Positions 17,325-26,325 of a stretch of DNA of 64,000 nt are shown here, in pieces. The notes under the pieces were generated by a model. The model searched no databases, was not told where the DNA came from, and saw only the letters and a program-made list of their open reading frames with translations. The stretch is from a bacterium (lineage in GTDB: Bacteria > Vulcanimicrobiota > Vulcanimicrobiia > Vulcanimicrobiales > SCRA01). Every line of letters begins with the position of its first letter. Position 1 is the first letter of the stretch. The stretch covers positions 1-64,000 of the forward strand of contig SCRI01000002.1 in assembly GCA_004298675.1 (NCBI GenBank). The letters run 5' to 3'. A program made the translations under genes and the position numbers.

Positions 17325-17576
17325 CTACCCTTTACGGGCGCGTGAGAGATCGCCCGCGAGGTCGCGATACAGCGCGCGTCCGGCGCGTGCCAGCAGCTCC
17401 ATGACGCGGAAGAGCCCGTCGCCCGAAAGCGTGATCGCCTGCCACTCGACGCCGGCGTGGCGGTGCACGAGCGAGTAGGTGTCGTTCTCGAGCTGATAGA
17501 TCGCGAACTCGTTGGATTCGGCCAGCGGAGCCGCGTGCTCGATGTTACGGCGGTCGATGGTGGTCAAGAGTTGCAT
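17325..17576 (-). CDS. Small conserved-looking protein of unknown function
   Basis: An 83-residue acidic/basic soluble protein beginning MQLLTTIDRRNIEHAAPLAE, with no membrane segment or recognised motif. A GGGAGG ribosome binding site sits at normal distance before the ATG, which supports real translation. It ends 3 nt from the convergent stop of the LptD-like gene and lies 36 nt downstream of the lipoprotein gene on the same strand, so the two may be co-transcribed. Function unknown. Confidence 0.6.
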   Translation of the reverse strand: MQLLTTIDRRNIEHAAPLAESNEFAIYQLENDTYSLVHRHAGVEWQAITLSGDGLFRVMELLARAGRALYRDLAGDLSRARKG

Positions 17577-17612
17577 GCTGTGCCTCCCATGGTGACATGG
17601 TGGAGAAAGCCG

Positions 17613-18371
17613 CTACGGCGCGTTGATGATCTCGCCGCCGCTGATGAACGCCGCCGGATCCGCAACCTGATCGGCACCCGACGGCTTGAAGATCTGCTGA
17701 TCGAACGACGCGGTGGTCAACAGGCCCTGACTGAATGAGGTATCACTGATACCCGTGGCGCCCAGTGCGTCAATCGGCGCCTGCGTGGCCGCGTCGAGCG
17801 TGAAGAAGTTGAAGTACCAGGTCTGCTGGGCCGCCGTCGTCGGCACCGGATTGGGCAGCCCTGCCGGCGGCGGGGTCGTGCTGGGCAGGGGACCTGGCGA
17901 GGGCGAGGCGGGGCTAGGCAGGTAGAACAGCGCACGCGGGAAGAGAATCGCGAACTCCGTACCCTGGCCGTTGTCGTTGGGCGTGAGCTGAATGATGTTG
18001 GCTGGGATCGGTGGCTGGTTGACGCGGACGCTGTTGGGGCCGCCGCCGGGAACGGTGAAGTACTGCAGCAGCGTTGCCTGAGCGGTACCCGGAGCGGGGC
18101 CGGTCACCCCAAACGCGAAGGAGAAGTTCTGGAAACTGCCAGTCGACTGCGCGTTCGCGTACGGAGTGATCCCGGAGCCGGTCGTGTTGAAGACGATGAG
18201 GTACTGATACTTCTGAAAATTCATCGCGCCGGCGGTCCTGAAGCGAACCATCATGTCGCCTGCCGGGATGCCGACGTTCGGATTGCTGCCCGGGGGCAGC
18301 GTCACGATCTTGCCACAGGCGCCGAGCGCCAACGCCGCCGCAACCACGAGGACTCCGAACCAGCGTAGCAT
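17613..18371 (-). CDS. Predicted lipoprotein of unknown function
   Basis: From the ATG at 18371 (preceded by GAGGTGG) the 252-residue product has a lipoprotein signal MLRWFGVLVVAAALALGAC with Cys at the cleavage site, followed by a beta-rich region and a Pro/Ser-rich linker (PSPASPSPGPLPSTTPPP, about residues 155-175). No enzyme motif is visible. The open frame extends 160 codons further but that part is antisense to lnt. Its start codon overlaps the lnt start on the opposite strand (CATG). Surface or periplasmic role inferred from the lipobox only. Confidence 0.7.
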   Translation of the reverse strand: MLRWFGVLVVAAALALGACGKIVTLPPGSNPNVGIPAGDMMVRFRTAGAMNFQKYQYLIVFNTTGSGITPYANAQSTGSFQNFSFAFGVTGPAPGTAQATLLQYFTVPGGGPNSVRVNQPPIPANIIQLTPNDNGQGTEFAILFPRALFYLPSPASPSPGPLPSTTPPPAGLPNPVPTTAAQQTWYFNFFTLDAATQAPIDALGATGISDTSFSQGLLTTASFDQQIFKPSGADQVADPAAFISGGEIINAP

Positions 18372-19884
18372 GTCCACCTCTCGCCCACTCGACGCCATCG
18401 TCCGGATCGCTGCGCCCGCAACGGTGACTTCGCTCGCCCTGCCGGCACTCTCGGCGGTGCTGCTCGCGGCGACGTTTCCGAAGATCAACGCGGCGTGGCT
18501 CGGCCCCATCGCGCTGGCCCCGCTGTTCTGGCTGTGGAGACGCTCTTCCTGGAAGTCCGCACTGCTCAGCGGCTGGCTTGCGGGAACGTTATTCTTCCTC
18601 TTGACGATGGCGTGGATCGGCACGTCGCTGGGAGAGTACGTCGGTACGCTCGCACCGCTCGCGGTCGTGCTCTTCGCGGCGATCGAAGGACTCTTCTTCG
18701 GTGTCGCTGGGGCAGCGTGCGCGCGCCTTGCCGTGACACGCACCGCACTCTGGCCGCTCGGGTGCGCGGCGCTCTGGACGCTGCTGGAATTAGCGCGCGG
18801 CAACGGCCCCGTGGGCGTTCCCTTTGGCCTGCTTGGAGACGCGCAGGCGGCGACGCCGTTCATCGCGATCGCCGCCTACCTCGGCGTGTACGGCATCTCG
18901 TTCGCGCTGGCGCTGATCTCCGCAGCTACCGCGGACCTCTGCGCGGACGCCACCCGGCGCAGCGGCGCGGCATGGATCGTGGGAACGCTGGCGCTCACCG
19001 GCGTATCGTGGTGGCTCTGGCCCGCTCGCGTGCACGCGGCGGCGCCCACGATGCGCGTCGCGGTGGTTCAGGGCAACGTCTCGCAAGACGTCAAGTGGAG
19101 CCCGCAGTTCTTCTGGAGCGAGTTCGGACGCTACGAGCGCGGCACGCTCGCCGCAGCCGCCGGCGATCCGGCGCTGGTGGTCTGGCCGGAGACGGTGGTC
19201 ACGACGTTTCTCAACGAGAGCCCGGCCGTGCGCGACCGCCTCTCCCAACTCGCGCGCCGCACGGGCTCCGCGCTGCTGATCGGTACCGACAGCCGCAGCG
19301 GCAAGCATCTTGCCAACCAGATGTGGGGTTACGGACGCAACGGCAACGTCGAAGCGATCTATACCAAACGCAATCTCGTACCGTTCGCGGAGTACCTGCC
19401 GCTGGAGGGGCTGCTCGGCGCGATCCCGCTCTTCGATCCGGTCTCACGTTTCTCGGCCGGCAGCGCGGCAGTGGTCTTCCACGACGCGCCGCTGCCGTAC
19501 TCCGCGCTGATCTGCTACGAGAGCGCTTTCCCGCGGGACGCGTGGGACATGCTGCGCGCGGGGGCGCAGGTGCTGGTGATCGCCACCGACGATGCCTGGT
19601 TCGGAACCTCCGCCGGGCCGTATCAGCACGCCGAGTTGGCGCAGTTACGCGCGGTCGAAGAGGGCGCCTACGTCGTGCGCGCCGCCGCCACCGGCATCTC
19701 GGGCATCATCGCCCCCGACGGCACCTGGCGCATGCGTATCCCGCTGGGCGTCGAGCGCACGGAGAGCGGCATGGTGGGAGCGCCCACCTGGACGCCGTAC
19801 CGCGCCGTGGGACCCTGGGGTCCGCCCGTGCTCGCGCTGCTGGCGCTCGCGGCCGCTCTCGCGGTGCGGCGTTCCCGGATATGA
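18370..19884 (+). CDS. lnt: Apolipoprotein N-acyltransferase Lnt
   Basis: Inner-membrane enzyme that adds the third acyl chain to lipoproteins. The 504-residue product has an N-terminal membrane domain with about six to seven helices and a C-terminal nitrilase-type domain with the catalytic set Glu274 (VVWPETVV), Lys333 (YTKRNLVPF) and Cys382 (ALICYESAFP). The start at 18370 fits the family; the frame is open to 18253 and no clear ribosome binding site settles it. Downstream LptC-like gene overlaps by ATGA. Supports a diderm envelope with triacylated lipoproteins. Confidence 0.92.
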   Translation: MSTSRPLDAIVRIAAPATVTSLALPALSAVLLAATFPKINAAWLGPIALAPLFWLWRRSSWKSALLSGWLAGTLFFLLTMAWIGTSLGEYVGTLAPLAVVLFAAIEGLFFGVAGAACARLAVTRTALWPLGCAALWTLLELARGNGPVGVPFGLLGDAQAATPFIAIAAYLGVYGISFALALISAATADLCADATRRSGAAWIVGTLALTGVSWWLWPARVHAAAPTMRVAVVQGNVSQDVKWSPQFFWSEFGRYERGTLAAAAGDPALVVWPETVVTTFLNESPAVRDRLSQLARRTGSALLIGTDSRSGKHLANQMWGYGRNGNVEAIYTKRNLVPFAEYLPLEGLLGAIPLFDPVSRFSAGSAAVVFHDAPLPYSALICYESAFPRDAWDMLRAGAQVLVIATDDAWFGTSAGPYQHAELAQLRAVEEGAYVVRAAATGISGIIAPDGTWRMRIPLGVERTESGMVGAPTWTPYRAVGPWGPPVLALLALAAALAVRRSRI

Positions 19885-20423
19885 GCAAGCGCATCCAGCG
19901 CGTGGTCGCCCTGGCGGTGCTGGCCGTCGCGGCGATCCTCGCCGTCGTGGTCTATCGCGCGGGCATCAACGAGCTTCCGCCGCCGCCGACCGGCTCGACC
20001 GTACTCGACGAAGCCATCGGCACCGGCACGCACGGAACGCACGACGCCTGGCATTTCCAAGCCAAGCGCATCGTCACCTCGAGCGACGGCAACCTTACCA
20101 CGCTGGAGGGCATCGAGAGCGCGGCGCTTTACGAGAGCGGGAAGGCGTACTTGACCCTACACGCCGACCGGGTCACCGTGGACATGCGCACGCGCGACGT
20201 CACCGTCGCCGGCCACATCGAGCTTCGTAGCGCCAACGCGCCCATCGTGCGCACGCTGCGCACCGAGCTGATCACCTGGAACAACGCACTGCAGTCGCTC
20301 TCGATCCCCACGGCGATCACGCTCACAGCCAGCGGCGAGCACCTGAGCGTCGGCAATCTCCAATGGAACGTGGCCACGGGCCGGATCACCGCACAAAAGA
20401 TCGACGGCACCGCTAAACTCTGA
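19881..20423 (+). CDS. LptC-like LPS export protein
   Basis: A 180-residue protein with one N-terminal membrane anchor (residues about 7-26) followed by a repeat-like beta structure (WHFQAKRIVTSSDGNLTTLEG, ESGKAYLTLHADRVTVDM, VTVAGHIELRS) typical of the LptC/OstA jellyroll. LptC links the LptB2FG complex to the periplasmic LPS bridge. ATG overlaps the lnt stop as ATGA. LptC sequences diverge strongly, so the call leans on topology and the neighbouring LptF/G and LptD-like genes. Confidence 0.75.
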   Translation: MSKRIQRVVALAVLAVAAILAVVVYRAGINELPPPPTGSTVLDEAIGTGTHGTHDAWHFQAKRIVTSSDGNLTTLEGIESAALYESGKAYLTLHADRVTVDMRTRDVTVAGHIELRSANAPIVRTLRTELITWNNALQSLSIPTAITLTASGEHLSVGNLQWNVATGRITAQKIDGTAKL

Positions 20424-20471
20424 GCACGGTGCCGCCGCACGCCGTTCCAAGAGCTCGACCGAAGGTGCGCC

Positions 20472-20702
20472 CTACGTGCGCTTTCCGTCCTCGATGAAGC
20501 GCTTGACCTTCTGACCGCCTTTGTGACCGATCTCCTCGTAGAAGGTCGGACCATACTTCTCTTTGGTGGCTTCGCCGCCCTTACGGCCGATCGATTCGTA
20601 GAATTCGGCGCCGTACTTGGCCTTCACGGTGTCGCCGCCTTTTTTGCCGGCTTCACGAACCGTCATCCCGCCACCGGTGGGGCGCCCCTTGATCGTTGCC
20701 AT
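20472..20702 (-). CDS. KGG-repeat stress protein (GsiB/Con-10 type)
   Basis: A 76-residue hydrophilic protein with three repeats of the stress-induced KGG motif: EAGKKGGDTVKAKYG, SIGRKGGEATKEKYG and EIGHKGGQKVKRF. Such proteins are made in general stress or desiccation; their biochemical role is not established. The ATG at 20702 is preceded by a strong GAGGAG-type site; an upstream ATG 15 codons earlier is open but lacks repeats. Convergent with the LptC-like gene. Single cistron. Confidence 0.82.
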   Translation of the reverse strand: MATIKGRPTGGGMTVREAGKKGGDTVKAKYGAEFYESIGRKGGEATKEKYGPTFYEEIGHKGGQKVKRFIEDGKRT

Positions 20703-20814
20703 TGCCTCGTCTCCTCTTCTGCTAGCCGGTTGGCATCCCTTACCCACCGCGCGGCGGCTCTAACTCCCTAGGCGCGGGCGGAGGCATAGGGCTTTGGGTC
20801 CAACCCTGGACTCC

Positions 20815-22395
20815 ATGCTCTCGATCATCTTCCGCGACGCCCGCCTCTACGATGGCCGCGGCGGACCGCCCCAGGTGGTCGACGTGGCGACCTATCGCGA
20901 CCGGATCGCGCTCATCGGACGGCTGAACGAGCGCGAGGCGCGCGAGGTCATCGACTGCCGCGGCCTGGCGCTCTGCCCAGGCTTTATCGACATCCACAGT
21001 CATACCGACGAGCTTTGGCTGGCGGAGCCGCGCATGGAATCGAAGCTGCTGCAAGGCGTGACCACGGAGATCGGCGGAAACTGCGGCGCGTCCGCCGCGC
21101 CGCTCGTCGACGCCGGCCTGCGCCGCCGGCGCGCACAGCGCCTGCGAGTCTACGGCGTGGACGTGACGTGGAGCAACGTGGACGAGTTTCTCGCACTCGT
21201 GGCACACGAGCACCCGGCCATCAACGTGGCAACGTTGATCGGCCTGGGCACCACGCGCGCCAACGTCGCAGGGGACGACCCCAGGCCGTTGGCGCGCGAA
21301 CAGATTCAAGCCCAAGCGCGGCTCGTGCGCGAGGCAGTCGAGGCCGGAGCGTGGGGTGTCTCGAGCGGCTTGGTCTACCCGCCCGGCTCGCACGCCACGA
21401 CGGAGGAGTTGACGGCCATGGCTCAGGCCGCGGCAGCTGCGGGCTCCGCGCTCTACGCCACGCACCTGCGCTCGGAATCCGACGGCTTAGAAGAAGCCGT
21501 CGACGAGGCACTGCACGTCGGCGCCGCGGCGGGAGTGAGCGTGTTGCTCTCGCACCACAAGGCCTGGGGCAAGCGTAACTGGGGGCGCGTGCATCGCACG
21601 CTGGCCACCGTCGACGCCGCGCGCGACCACGGTCAGCCCGTCTTCGCCGATGCCTATCCATATCTGGGCGCCTGGACGGAGTTGGCGCAAATGCTGCCCG
21701 CCGACGCCCGCAGCGGCGGAATCGACGCGACCCTGGAGCGCTTGCGCGATCCGGCGCAGCGCACCGCCCTGGCGCTGACACTGGAACTGTCCTGGCAGGG
21801 CCGCTGGCACGAGGTCCTGATCACCGACGTCGCGTCGGCGCGCAACGAGGAGCTGGTGGGGCTGCGTTTGGACGACGTGGCACGGCGCTGGAGGATGCAG
21901 CCCGCGGCGGCGCTGCTGCGCCTGTTGGACGAAGAGGACTTGACGCCGGCGGCGATCTTCTTCGAGATGACGCAGAGCGACGTCGACGCTGTCTTCTCGG
22001 CGCGCTTCGTGGCCGTAGGCAGCGACGCGTCCGCGCGCGCGCTGCGCGGCGTGACCGCACGCGGCCTCCCGCACCCGCGCGCGTTCGGCGCCTTTCCACG
22101 CGCCGTCGGCCGCTATAGCCGCCGCCGGCACGTCTTCGACGTCGCGGAGGGTGTGCGCAGGGCTACCTCGCTGCCGGCGGAGATCCTTGGCCTGCATGGG
22201 CGTGGCACGATCGAAGAAGGCGCCTACGCCGATCTCGTGCTCTTCGACGACGACACCTTGATCGACCGTGCCACCTACGAACAGCCGACACTCCCGCCCG
22301 AAGGGATTCGCGCGGTCTATGTGAACGGTGTCTGCGCGTCGCGCGAAGGCACGCTCACCGGCGAGCGTCCTGGGCACGTCCTGCGGCGCCCATGA
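20815..22395 (+). CDS. N-acyl-D-amino-acid deacylase / D-aminoacylase family amidohydrolase
   Basis: Metal-dependent amidohydrolase of about 526 residues. It shows the beta-barrel metal motif GFIDIHSHTD, the GNCGASAAP segment shared by D-aminoacylases, SVLLSHHKAWG and AVGSDASARA near the C-terminal metal ligand, and an ending ILGLHGRGTIEEGAYADLVLFD typical of the composite beta domain. Likely hydrolyses N-acyl-D-amino acids or a related amide; substrate not readable. A TTG at 20794 with GGAGG 9 nt before it is an alternative start. The next gene, malonyl-CoA decarboxylase, follows after 10 nt, suggesting one transcript. Confidence 0.85.
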   Translation: MLSIIFRDARLYDGRGGPPQVVDVATYRDRIALIGRLNEREAREVIDCRGLALCPGFIDIHSHTDELWLAEPRMESKLLQGVTTEIGGNCGASAAPLVDAGLRRRRAQRLRVYGVDVTWSNVDEFLALVAHEHPAINVATLIGLGTTRANVAGDDPRPLAREQIQAQARLVREAVEAGAWGVSSGLVYPPGSHATTEELTAMAQAAAAAGSALYATHLRSESDGLEEAVDEALHVGAAAGVSVLLSHHKAWGKRNWGRVHRTLATVDAARDHGQPVFADAYPYLGAWTELAQMLPADARSGGIDATLERLRDPAQRTALALTLELSWQGRWHEVLITDVASARNEELVGLRLDDVARRWRMQPAAALLRLLDEEDLTPAAIFFEMTQSDVDAVFSARFVAVGSDASARALRGVTARGLPHPRAFGAFPRAVGRYSRRRHVFDVAEGVRRATSLPAEILGLHGRGTIEEGAYADLVLFDDDTLIDRATYEQPTLPPEGIRAVYVNGVCASREGTLTGERPGHVLRRP

Positions 22396-22405
22396 GGAAC
22401 GTTAC

Positions 22406-23755
22406 ATGCCCTTGACCGATACCGCCGCCCGCCTGCGCTTGCTCTGGCACGAGATCGCCGCGGCGGCGCGCGGTGCCATGCCGTCCACCGGTTCCTCGAA
22501 ACTGGACGGACGCCAGACGCAGCGCCTGCGTGAGGAGCTACAGGCGGTACTCGAGGAGCGCGGCGGTGAGATCGCAGCGCGAGCCCGCGCCGCGCTAGCC
22601 GGGCAGCTCTATCTCTCGCTCGACGCCGAAGGACGCGAACGTTTTCTACGCGTCTTGGCCTCATTCGGAGCCGAACGCGAGCGCGTCGACGGCTTGGCGG
22701 CGGAGCTGTGCCGGACCGACGAACCCGCGCAGCGCCGGCGCGTCGAGCGCTCGCTCCGCCGCGCGCTCGAACCCCCGCGCGTCGCGCTGCTGCGGCGCTT
22801 CAACAGCCTGCCCGAGGGCGTCAAGTTCCTGGTCGATCTGCGGGCCGATCTGCTCGACGCCGCCGGCGACGATCAGGAGCTGCGCGGGCTCGAAGGCGAC
22901 CTTCACGATCTCCTGGTCTCGTGGTTCGACATCGGGTTTTTGGAGTTGCGTCGCATCACGTGGGACTCTCCGGCGGCGCTGCTGGAGCGCCTAGCCAACT
23001 ACGAAGCGGTACACGAAGTACGCGGCTGGTCCGACATCAAGAATCGCCTCGACGCCGACCGCCGCTGCTTCGCGTTCTTCCACCCGCTGATGCCGTCGGA
23101 ACCGCTGATCTTCATCGAGGTCGCACTGGTCAACGAGCTCTCCGGCGATATCGCGGCGCTGCTGGACCAGCGGGCGCCGCTGGGCGCCGCGCTCACCTCC
23201 ACCCACGCGATCTTCTACTCGATTTCGAACTGCCAGCGAGGATTGGTCGGCATCAGCTTCGGTAACGCACTGATCAAGCGCGTGGTCGACGTCCTCTCCA
23301 CGGAGCTGCGCAACGTCAAAACGTTCTCGACGCTCTCACCGATTCCGGGCTTCTCTACTTGGCTGGAGCACGCCGACGAGCGGCCTACGGGCGACGGCTC
23401 ACCCAACGCGCTGCGCGCGATGCTGGCCAAACGCGCCTGGTACCGCGATCCCGAAAGCGTGGAAGCCGTGCGCGAGCCGCTCATGCGGCTGTGCGCGCAC
23501 TACTTGATCGAGGAGCGCCGCGCCGGCTCCACACGCGCGCTCGACCCGGTGGCCCACTTTCACCTGAGCAACGGCGCGCAGATCGAGCGCATCAACTGGC
23601 TGGGCGACCGCTCGCCGCGTGGCTTGCGCGAATCCGCGGGCATGATGGCCAACTACGTCTACCGGCTGGATCAGATCGACGACAACCATCAAGCCTACAC
23701 CCAGCGCGGTGAGATCGCCGCCGCAAGCGGGGTGCGGCGGCTGCTGCGCCACTAG
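22406..23755 (+). CDS. Malonyl-CoA decarboxylase
   Basis: Converts malonyl-CoA to acetyl-CoA and CO2. The 449-residue product has an N-terminal helical oligomerisation domain and a C-terminal GNAT-fold catalytic domain with the conserved segments FFHPLMPSEPLIFIEVAL, YSISNCQRGLVGISFGN, LSPIPGF and DPVAHFHLSNGAQIERINW, which include the usual Ser/His active-site residues. The ATG at 22406 follows a GAGGAAC site. A MatB-like acyl-CoA synthetase is also in this window (62034-63533), so malonate use is possible. Convergent with coaE; the stops share CTAG. Confidence 0.9.
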   Translation: MPLTDTAARLRLLWHEIAAAARGAMPSTGSSKLDGRQTQRLREELQAVLEERGGEIAARARAALAGQLYLSLDAEGRERFLRVLASFGAERERVDGLAAELCRTDEPAQRRRVERSLRRALEPPRVALLRRFNSLPEGVKFLVDLRADLLDAAGDDQELRGLEGDLHDLLVSWFDIGFLELRRITWDSPAALLERLANYEAVHEVRGWSDIKNRLDADRRCFAFFHPLMPSEPLIFIEVALVNELSGDIAALLDQRAPLGAALTSTHAIFYSISNCQRGLVGISFGNALIKRVVDVLSTELRNVKTFSTLSPIPGFSTWLEHADERPTGDGSPNALRAMLAKRAWYRDPESVEAVREPLMRLCAHYLIEERRAGSTRALDPVAHFHLSNGAQIERINWLGDRSPRGLRESAGMMANYVYRLDQIDDNHQAYTQRGEIAAASGVRRLLRH

Positions 23756-24345
23756 ACCGCGGCCCCGGCGCGCAACAGCCTCCAGAGCACCTCGACACGC
23801 GCGCGCAGGTCCTCTAGCGTGCCGTCGTTCTCCACGACGTAGTCCGCGCGGCTGCGTGCAAGCGCCGGCTCGATCTGTGCCGCCATGCGCGCGCGCGCCT
23901 GCTCCAGGCTGGCGCCATCGCGCTCCACGATCCGGCGCAGGCGCGCCTCCAGCGGCGCGATCACCGCCACGGTCTTGTCGCACATCTTCCAAAAATCCGA
24001 CTCGAAGAGCAACGGCACCACGAAGACGACGATCTCACCGGGCGTGGCCCGCGCGGCCTGCGCGAGAGCCAGCTCACGGATGCGCGGATGCAGCAACGCG
24101 TTGAGCTCGGCGCGAGCCTGCGGATCGGCGAAGACGACGGCGGCTAGCGCCGTGCGGTCCAGCGTCCCATCCACGGCAAGCGCCTGCGGCCAACGCCGCG
24201 CGATGGAGGCAAGCGCCTTGCTGCCGGGGGCGACGGCCTCGCGCGCGAGCAGATCCGTATCGATAATGCGCGCGCCGTGGCCGCGCAGCAACTCCGCCAC
24301 CGCGGACTTACCGGAACCGATACCCCCGGTCAGCCCAACCCTCAT
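23752..24345 (-). CDS. coaE: Dephospho-CoA kinase CoaE
   Basis: Final enzyme of coenzyme A synthesis, phosphorylating dephospho-CoA on the ribose 3'-OH. The 197-residue product begins MRVGLTGGIGSGKSAVAELL with the P-loop, then IIDTDLLAREAV and the VFVVPLLFESDFW segment of the family. The ATG at 24345 fits the family; more upstream frame is open but has no homology. It stands alone on the minus strand; its stop overlaps the malonyl-CoA decarboxylase stop (CTAG). Confidence 0.93.
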   Translation of the reverse strand: MRVGLTGGIGSGKSAVAELLRGHGARIIDTDLLAREAVAPGSKALASIARRWPQALAVDGTLDRTALAAVVFADPQARAELNALLHPRIRELALAQAARATPGEIVVFVVPLLFESDFWKMCDKTVAVIAPLEARLRRIVERDGASLEQARARMAAQIEPALARSRADYVVENDGTLEDLRARVEVLWRLLRAGAAV

Positions 24346-24443
24346 GCCATGCCTCGCATCGTCGCAAATATACGCAGCGCATTCGCGGGTGCCTCCGTGG
24401 CTCCGCCGTTTATCGGCGGCCCGGTGCGGTGAAATGATGGCTG

Positions 24444-25106
24444 ATGGGAGCAGGCATCGAGACGCGGGACGTCGAGATCGCGGCCGCCGGGGCGCAGTTG
24501 CGGGCAATCGTGAGCCTACCGGCTACGCCGCTAGGGCTCGTGTTCTTCGCGCACGGAAGCGGCAGCAGCCGCTTTAGCACGCGCAATCAGCAGGTGGCAG
24601 CGGTGCTGCAAGGCGGGGGGTTGGCAACGGTGCTGCTGGACCTGCTGACGCCGCGTGAGGCCGTGATCGACGAGCGCACGCGCGAGTACCGCTTCGACAT
24701 CGAACTGCTGGCGCGCCGGCTGGACGGCGCTACAACCGCGGCGCCGGCGCTCGTGCGCGGCGCGCTGCCGCCACTCGGCTACTTCGGCGCCAGCACCGGC
24801 GCGGCGGCGGCGCTGATCGCGGCGGCGGTACGCACGGACGTCCGCGCCGTCGTCTCGCGCGGCGGACGCCCCGACTTGGCCGCCGGTGTACTCGCGCGCG
24901 TCCACGCCGCAGTGCTGCTGATCGTGGGCGGCAACGATCCCGAAGTCCTGCGGCTGAATCAGTCCGCGCAGCGTCAACTAGCCGGCAAGAGCGATCTGTT
25001 GGTGGTTCCTGGAGCTACCCACCTGTTCGAAGAGCCGGGCACGCTGGGGGTTGCGGCACAAGCGGCCTGTGACTGGTTCCTGCGTCATCTAGCCGGCGGA
25101 TCGTAG
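24444..25106 (+). CDS. Dienelactone hydrolase-like alpha/beta hydrolase
   Basis: A 220-residue alpha/beta hydrolase with FFAHGSGSS (oxyanion region), nucleophile Ser in FGASTGAAAAL, Asp in VGGNDPEV and His in GATHLFEEPG, a complete Ser-Asp-His triad. The family is often fused to or next to phosphoribosyltransferases, but none is here. Substrate cannot be predicted. Faces away from coaE across a 98-nt gap in which I see no further feature. Its 3' end meets the hairpin shared with rpsA. Confidence 0.8.
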   Translation: MGAGIETRDVEIAAAGAQLRAIVSLPATPLGLVFFAHGSGSSRFSTRNQQVAAVLQGGGLATVLLDLLTPREAVIDERTREYRFDIELLARRLDGATTAAPALVRGALPPLGYFGASTGAAAALIAAAVRTDVRAVVSRGGRPDLAAGVLARVHAAVLLIVGGNDPEVLRLNQSAQRQLAGKSDLLVVPGATHLFEEPGTLGVAAQAACDWFLRHLAGGS

Positions 25107-25112
25107 ACAAAA

Positions 25113-25150
25113 AAGGAGAGGCGGCGCCCATAGGGGTGCCGCCTCTCCTT
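25113..25150 (-). terminator. Intrinsic terminator of the rpsA operon
   Basis: Perfect 13-bp inverted repeat (arms 25113-25125 and 25138-25150) with a 12-nt loop that can pair further. On the minus strand the stem is followed by six T residues, so it terminates rpsA transcripts. On the plus strand it follows the hydrolase gene but lacks a T run, so it may act weakly in that direction. Confidence 0.85.
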
Positions 25151-25167
25151 GCTGCAACGCGCAGGCT

Positions 25168-26325
25168 CTAGGCCTCCGAGAAGGGGTCCTCCCCGATGAT
25201 GTCGCCGATGGTCGTGCCGTGCTCGCCTTCGGAGTGGTAGTACTCCGTGAAGTCCTCCACACCGGTGACGCGCAACGAGCCCGTGATGCGGCGCGTGGAC
25301 TGATTGACGGTCATGAGCTTGACGTCGATCTCCTCGCCGCTCTGGTACTGCTTGTTCGGATCGAACTCGCCCTTGGGCACCATAGCGAGGATGCCGGGGA
25401 AGACTTCGACGAGCAAGTAGTTCGGCGTGATCTTGACGACCTGCGCCTTGTGGACGTAGTTTTCGACCAAGTCCGCCGCATGCTCGACCCAGGGGTCGGG
25501 CAACGAGTGCTTGAGCGAGAGGCTGACCTTCTTGGCTTCGGGATCGAACTTCATGATCTCGACGTTGACCACGTCGCCGACCTTGACCACCTCGGACGGG
25601 TGCTTGATGCGCGCGTACGAGAGTTCGGAGTTGTGGATGAGACCATCCACGCCGCCGAGATCGACGAACGCGCCAAACTCCGCCAGACGCACCACGGTGC
25701 CCTCGCGGATCTGCCCCACGGCCAGGGTGCTCAGCAACTCCTGCTTCTTCTGGTTGAGCTCTTCCTCGAGCACGAGTCGCTGCGAAAGCACGACGCGATG
25801 GCGCTTGTGGTCGAGGTCGATGACCTTCAAGCGCAGTTTCTTGCCGACCAGCTCCTCGAGATTGCCGACAGGCTGACGGCGAATCTGCGACGCGGGAACG
25901 AACCCGCGCATGCCGAGATCGACGAGCACGCCGCCCTTGACCACCTGGGTGGCCGTGGCTTCGATGACTTCGTCGTTCTCGTGGGCGGCGATGACCTTCT
26001 CCCAGGTCTTGAGGGCACGCGCGCGACGCTCGGAGAGAAAGAGATCACCGTCGTCGTCGACGCGGTGGATCATCACTTCGAGTGTGTCGTTGACCTTGAG
26101 TGACTTGGCGTCGATCGCGAGCGAAAGCTCGCGGAACGGGAGGATGCCCTCCGATTTGCCGCCGATGTCGACCAGGAGCTCGTCCTGGTACTTGGCGACG
26201 ATGGTGCCGGTCAGCACCTGGCCCTCGTCGAGGACCTTGAGACTCTCTTCGTAGAGGCGCTGCTCGAGCGCGAACTGGTCTTCTTCCTCCGTCTGCTGCG
26301 CGACGTTCGGATGCGTCTCTGTCAA
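25168..26325 (-). CDS. rpsA: 30S ribosomal protein S1 (four S1 domains)
   Basis: A 385-residue RNA-binding protein with four S1 folds, for example TGTIVAKYQDELLVDIGGKS (1), VVKGGVLVDLGMRGFVPAS (2), LAEFGAFVDLGGVDGLIH (3) and KITPNYLLVEVFPGILAMV (4). S1 helps mRNAs dock on the 30S subunit. The four-domain form is shorter than the six-domain proteobacterial S1 and like that of many other phyla. The TTG start at 26325 gives MTETHPNVAQQTEEED; the open frame runs further back into mutM. Lies 38 nt after mutM and ends at a strong terminator. Confidence 0.9.
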   Translation of the reverse strand: MTETHPNVAQQTEEEDQFALEQRLYEESLKVLDEGQVLTGTIVAKYQDELLVDIGGKSEGILPFRELSLAIDAKSLKVNDTLEVMIHRVDDDGDLFLSERRARALKTWEKVIAAHENDEVIEATATQVVKGGVLVDLGMRGFVPASQIRRQPVGNLEELVGKKLRLKVIDLDHKRHRVVLSQRLVLEEELNQKKQELLSTLAVGQIREGTVVRLAEFGAFVDLGGVDGLIHNSELSYARIKHPSEVVKVGDVVNVEIMKFDPEAKKVSLSLKHSLPDPWVEHAADLVENYVHKAQVVKITPNYLLVEVFPGILAMVPKGEFDPNKQYQSGEEIDVKLMTVNQSTRRITGSLRVTGVEDFTEYYHSEGEHGTTIGDIIGEDPFSEA

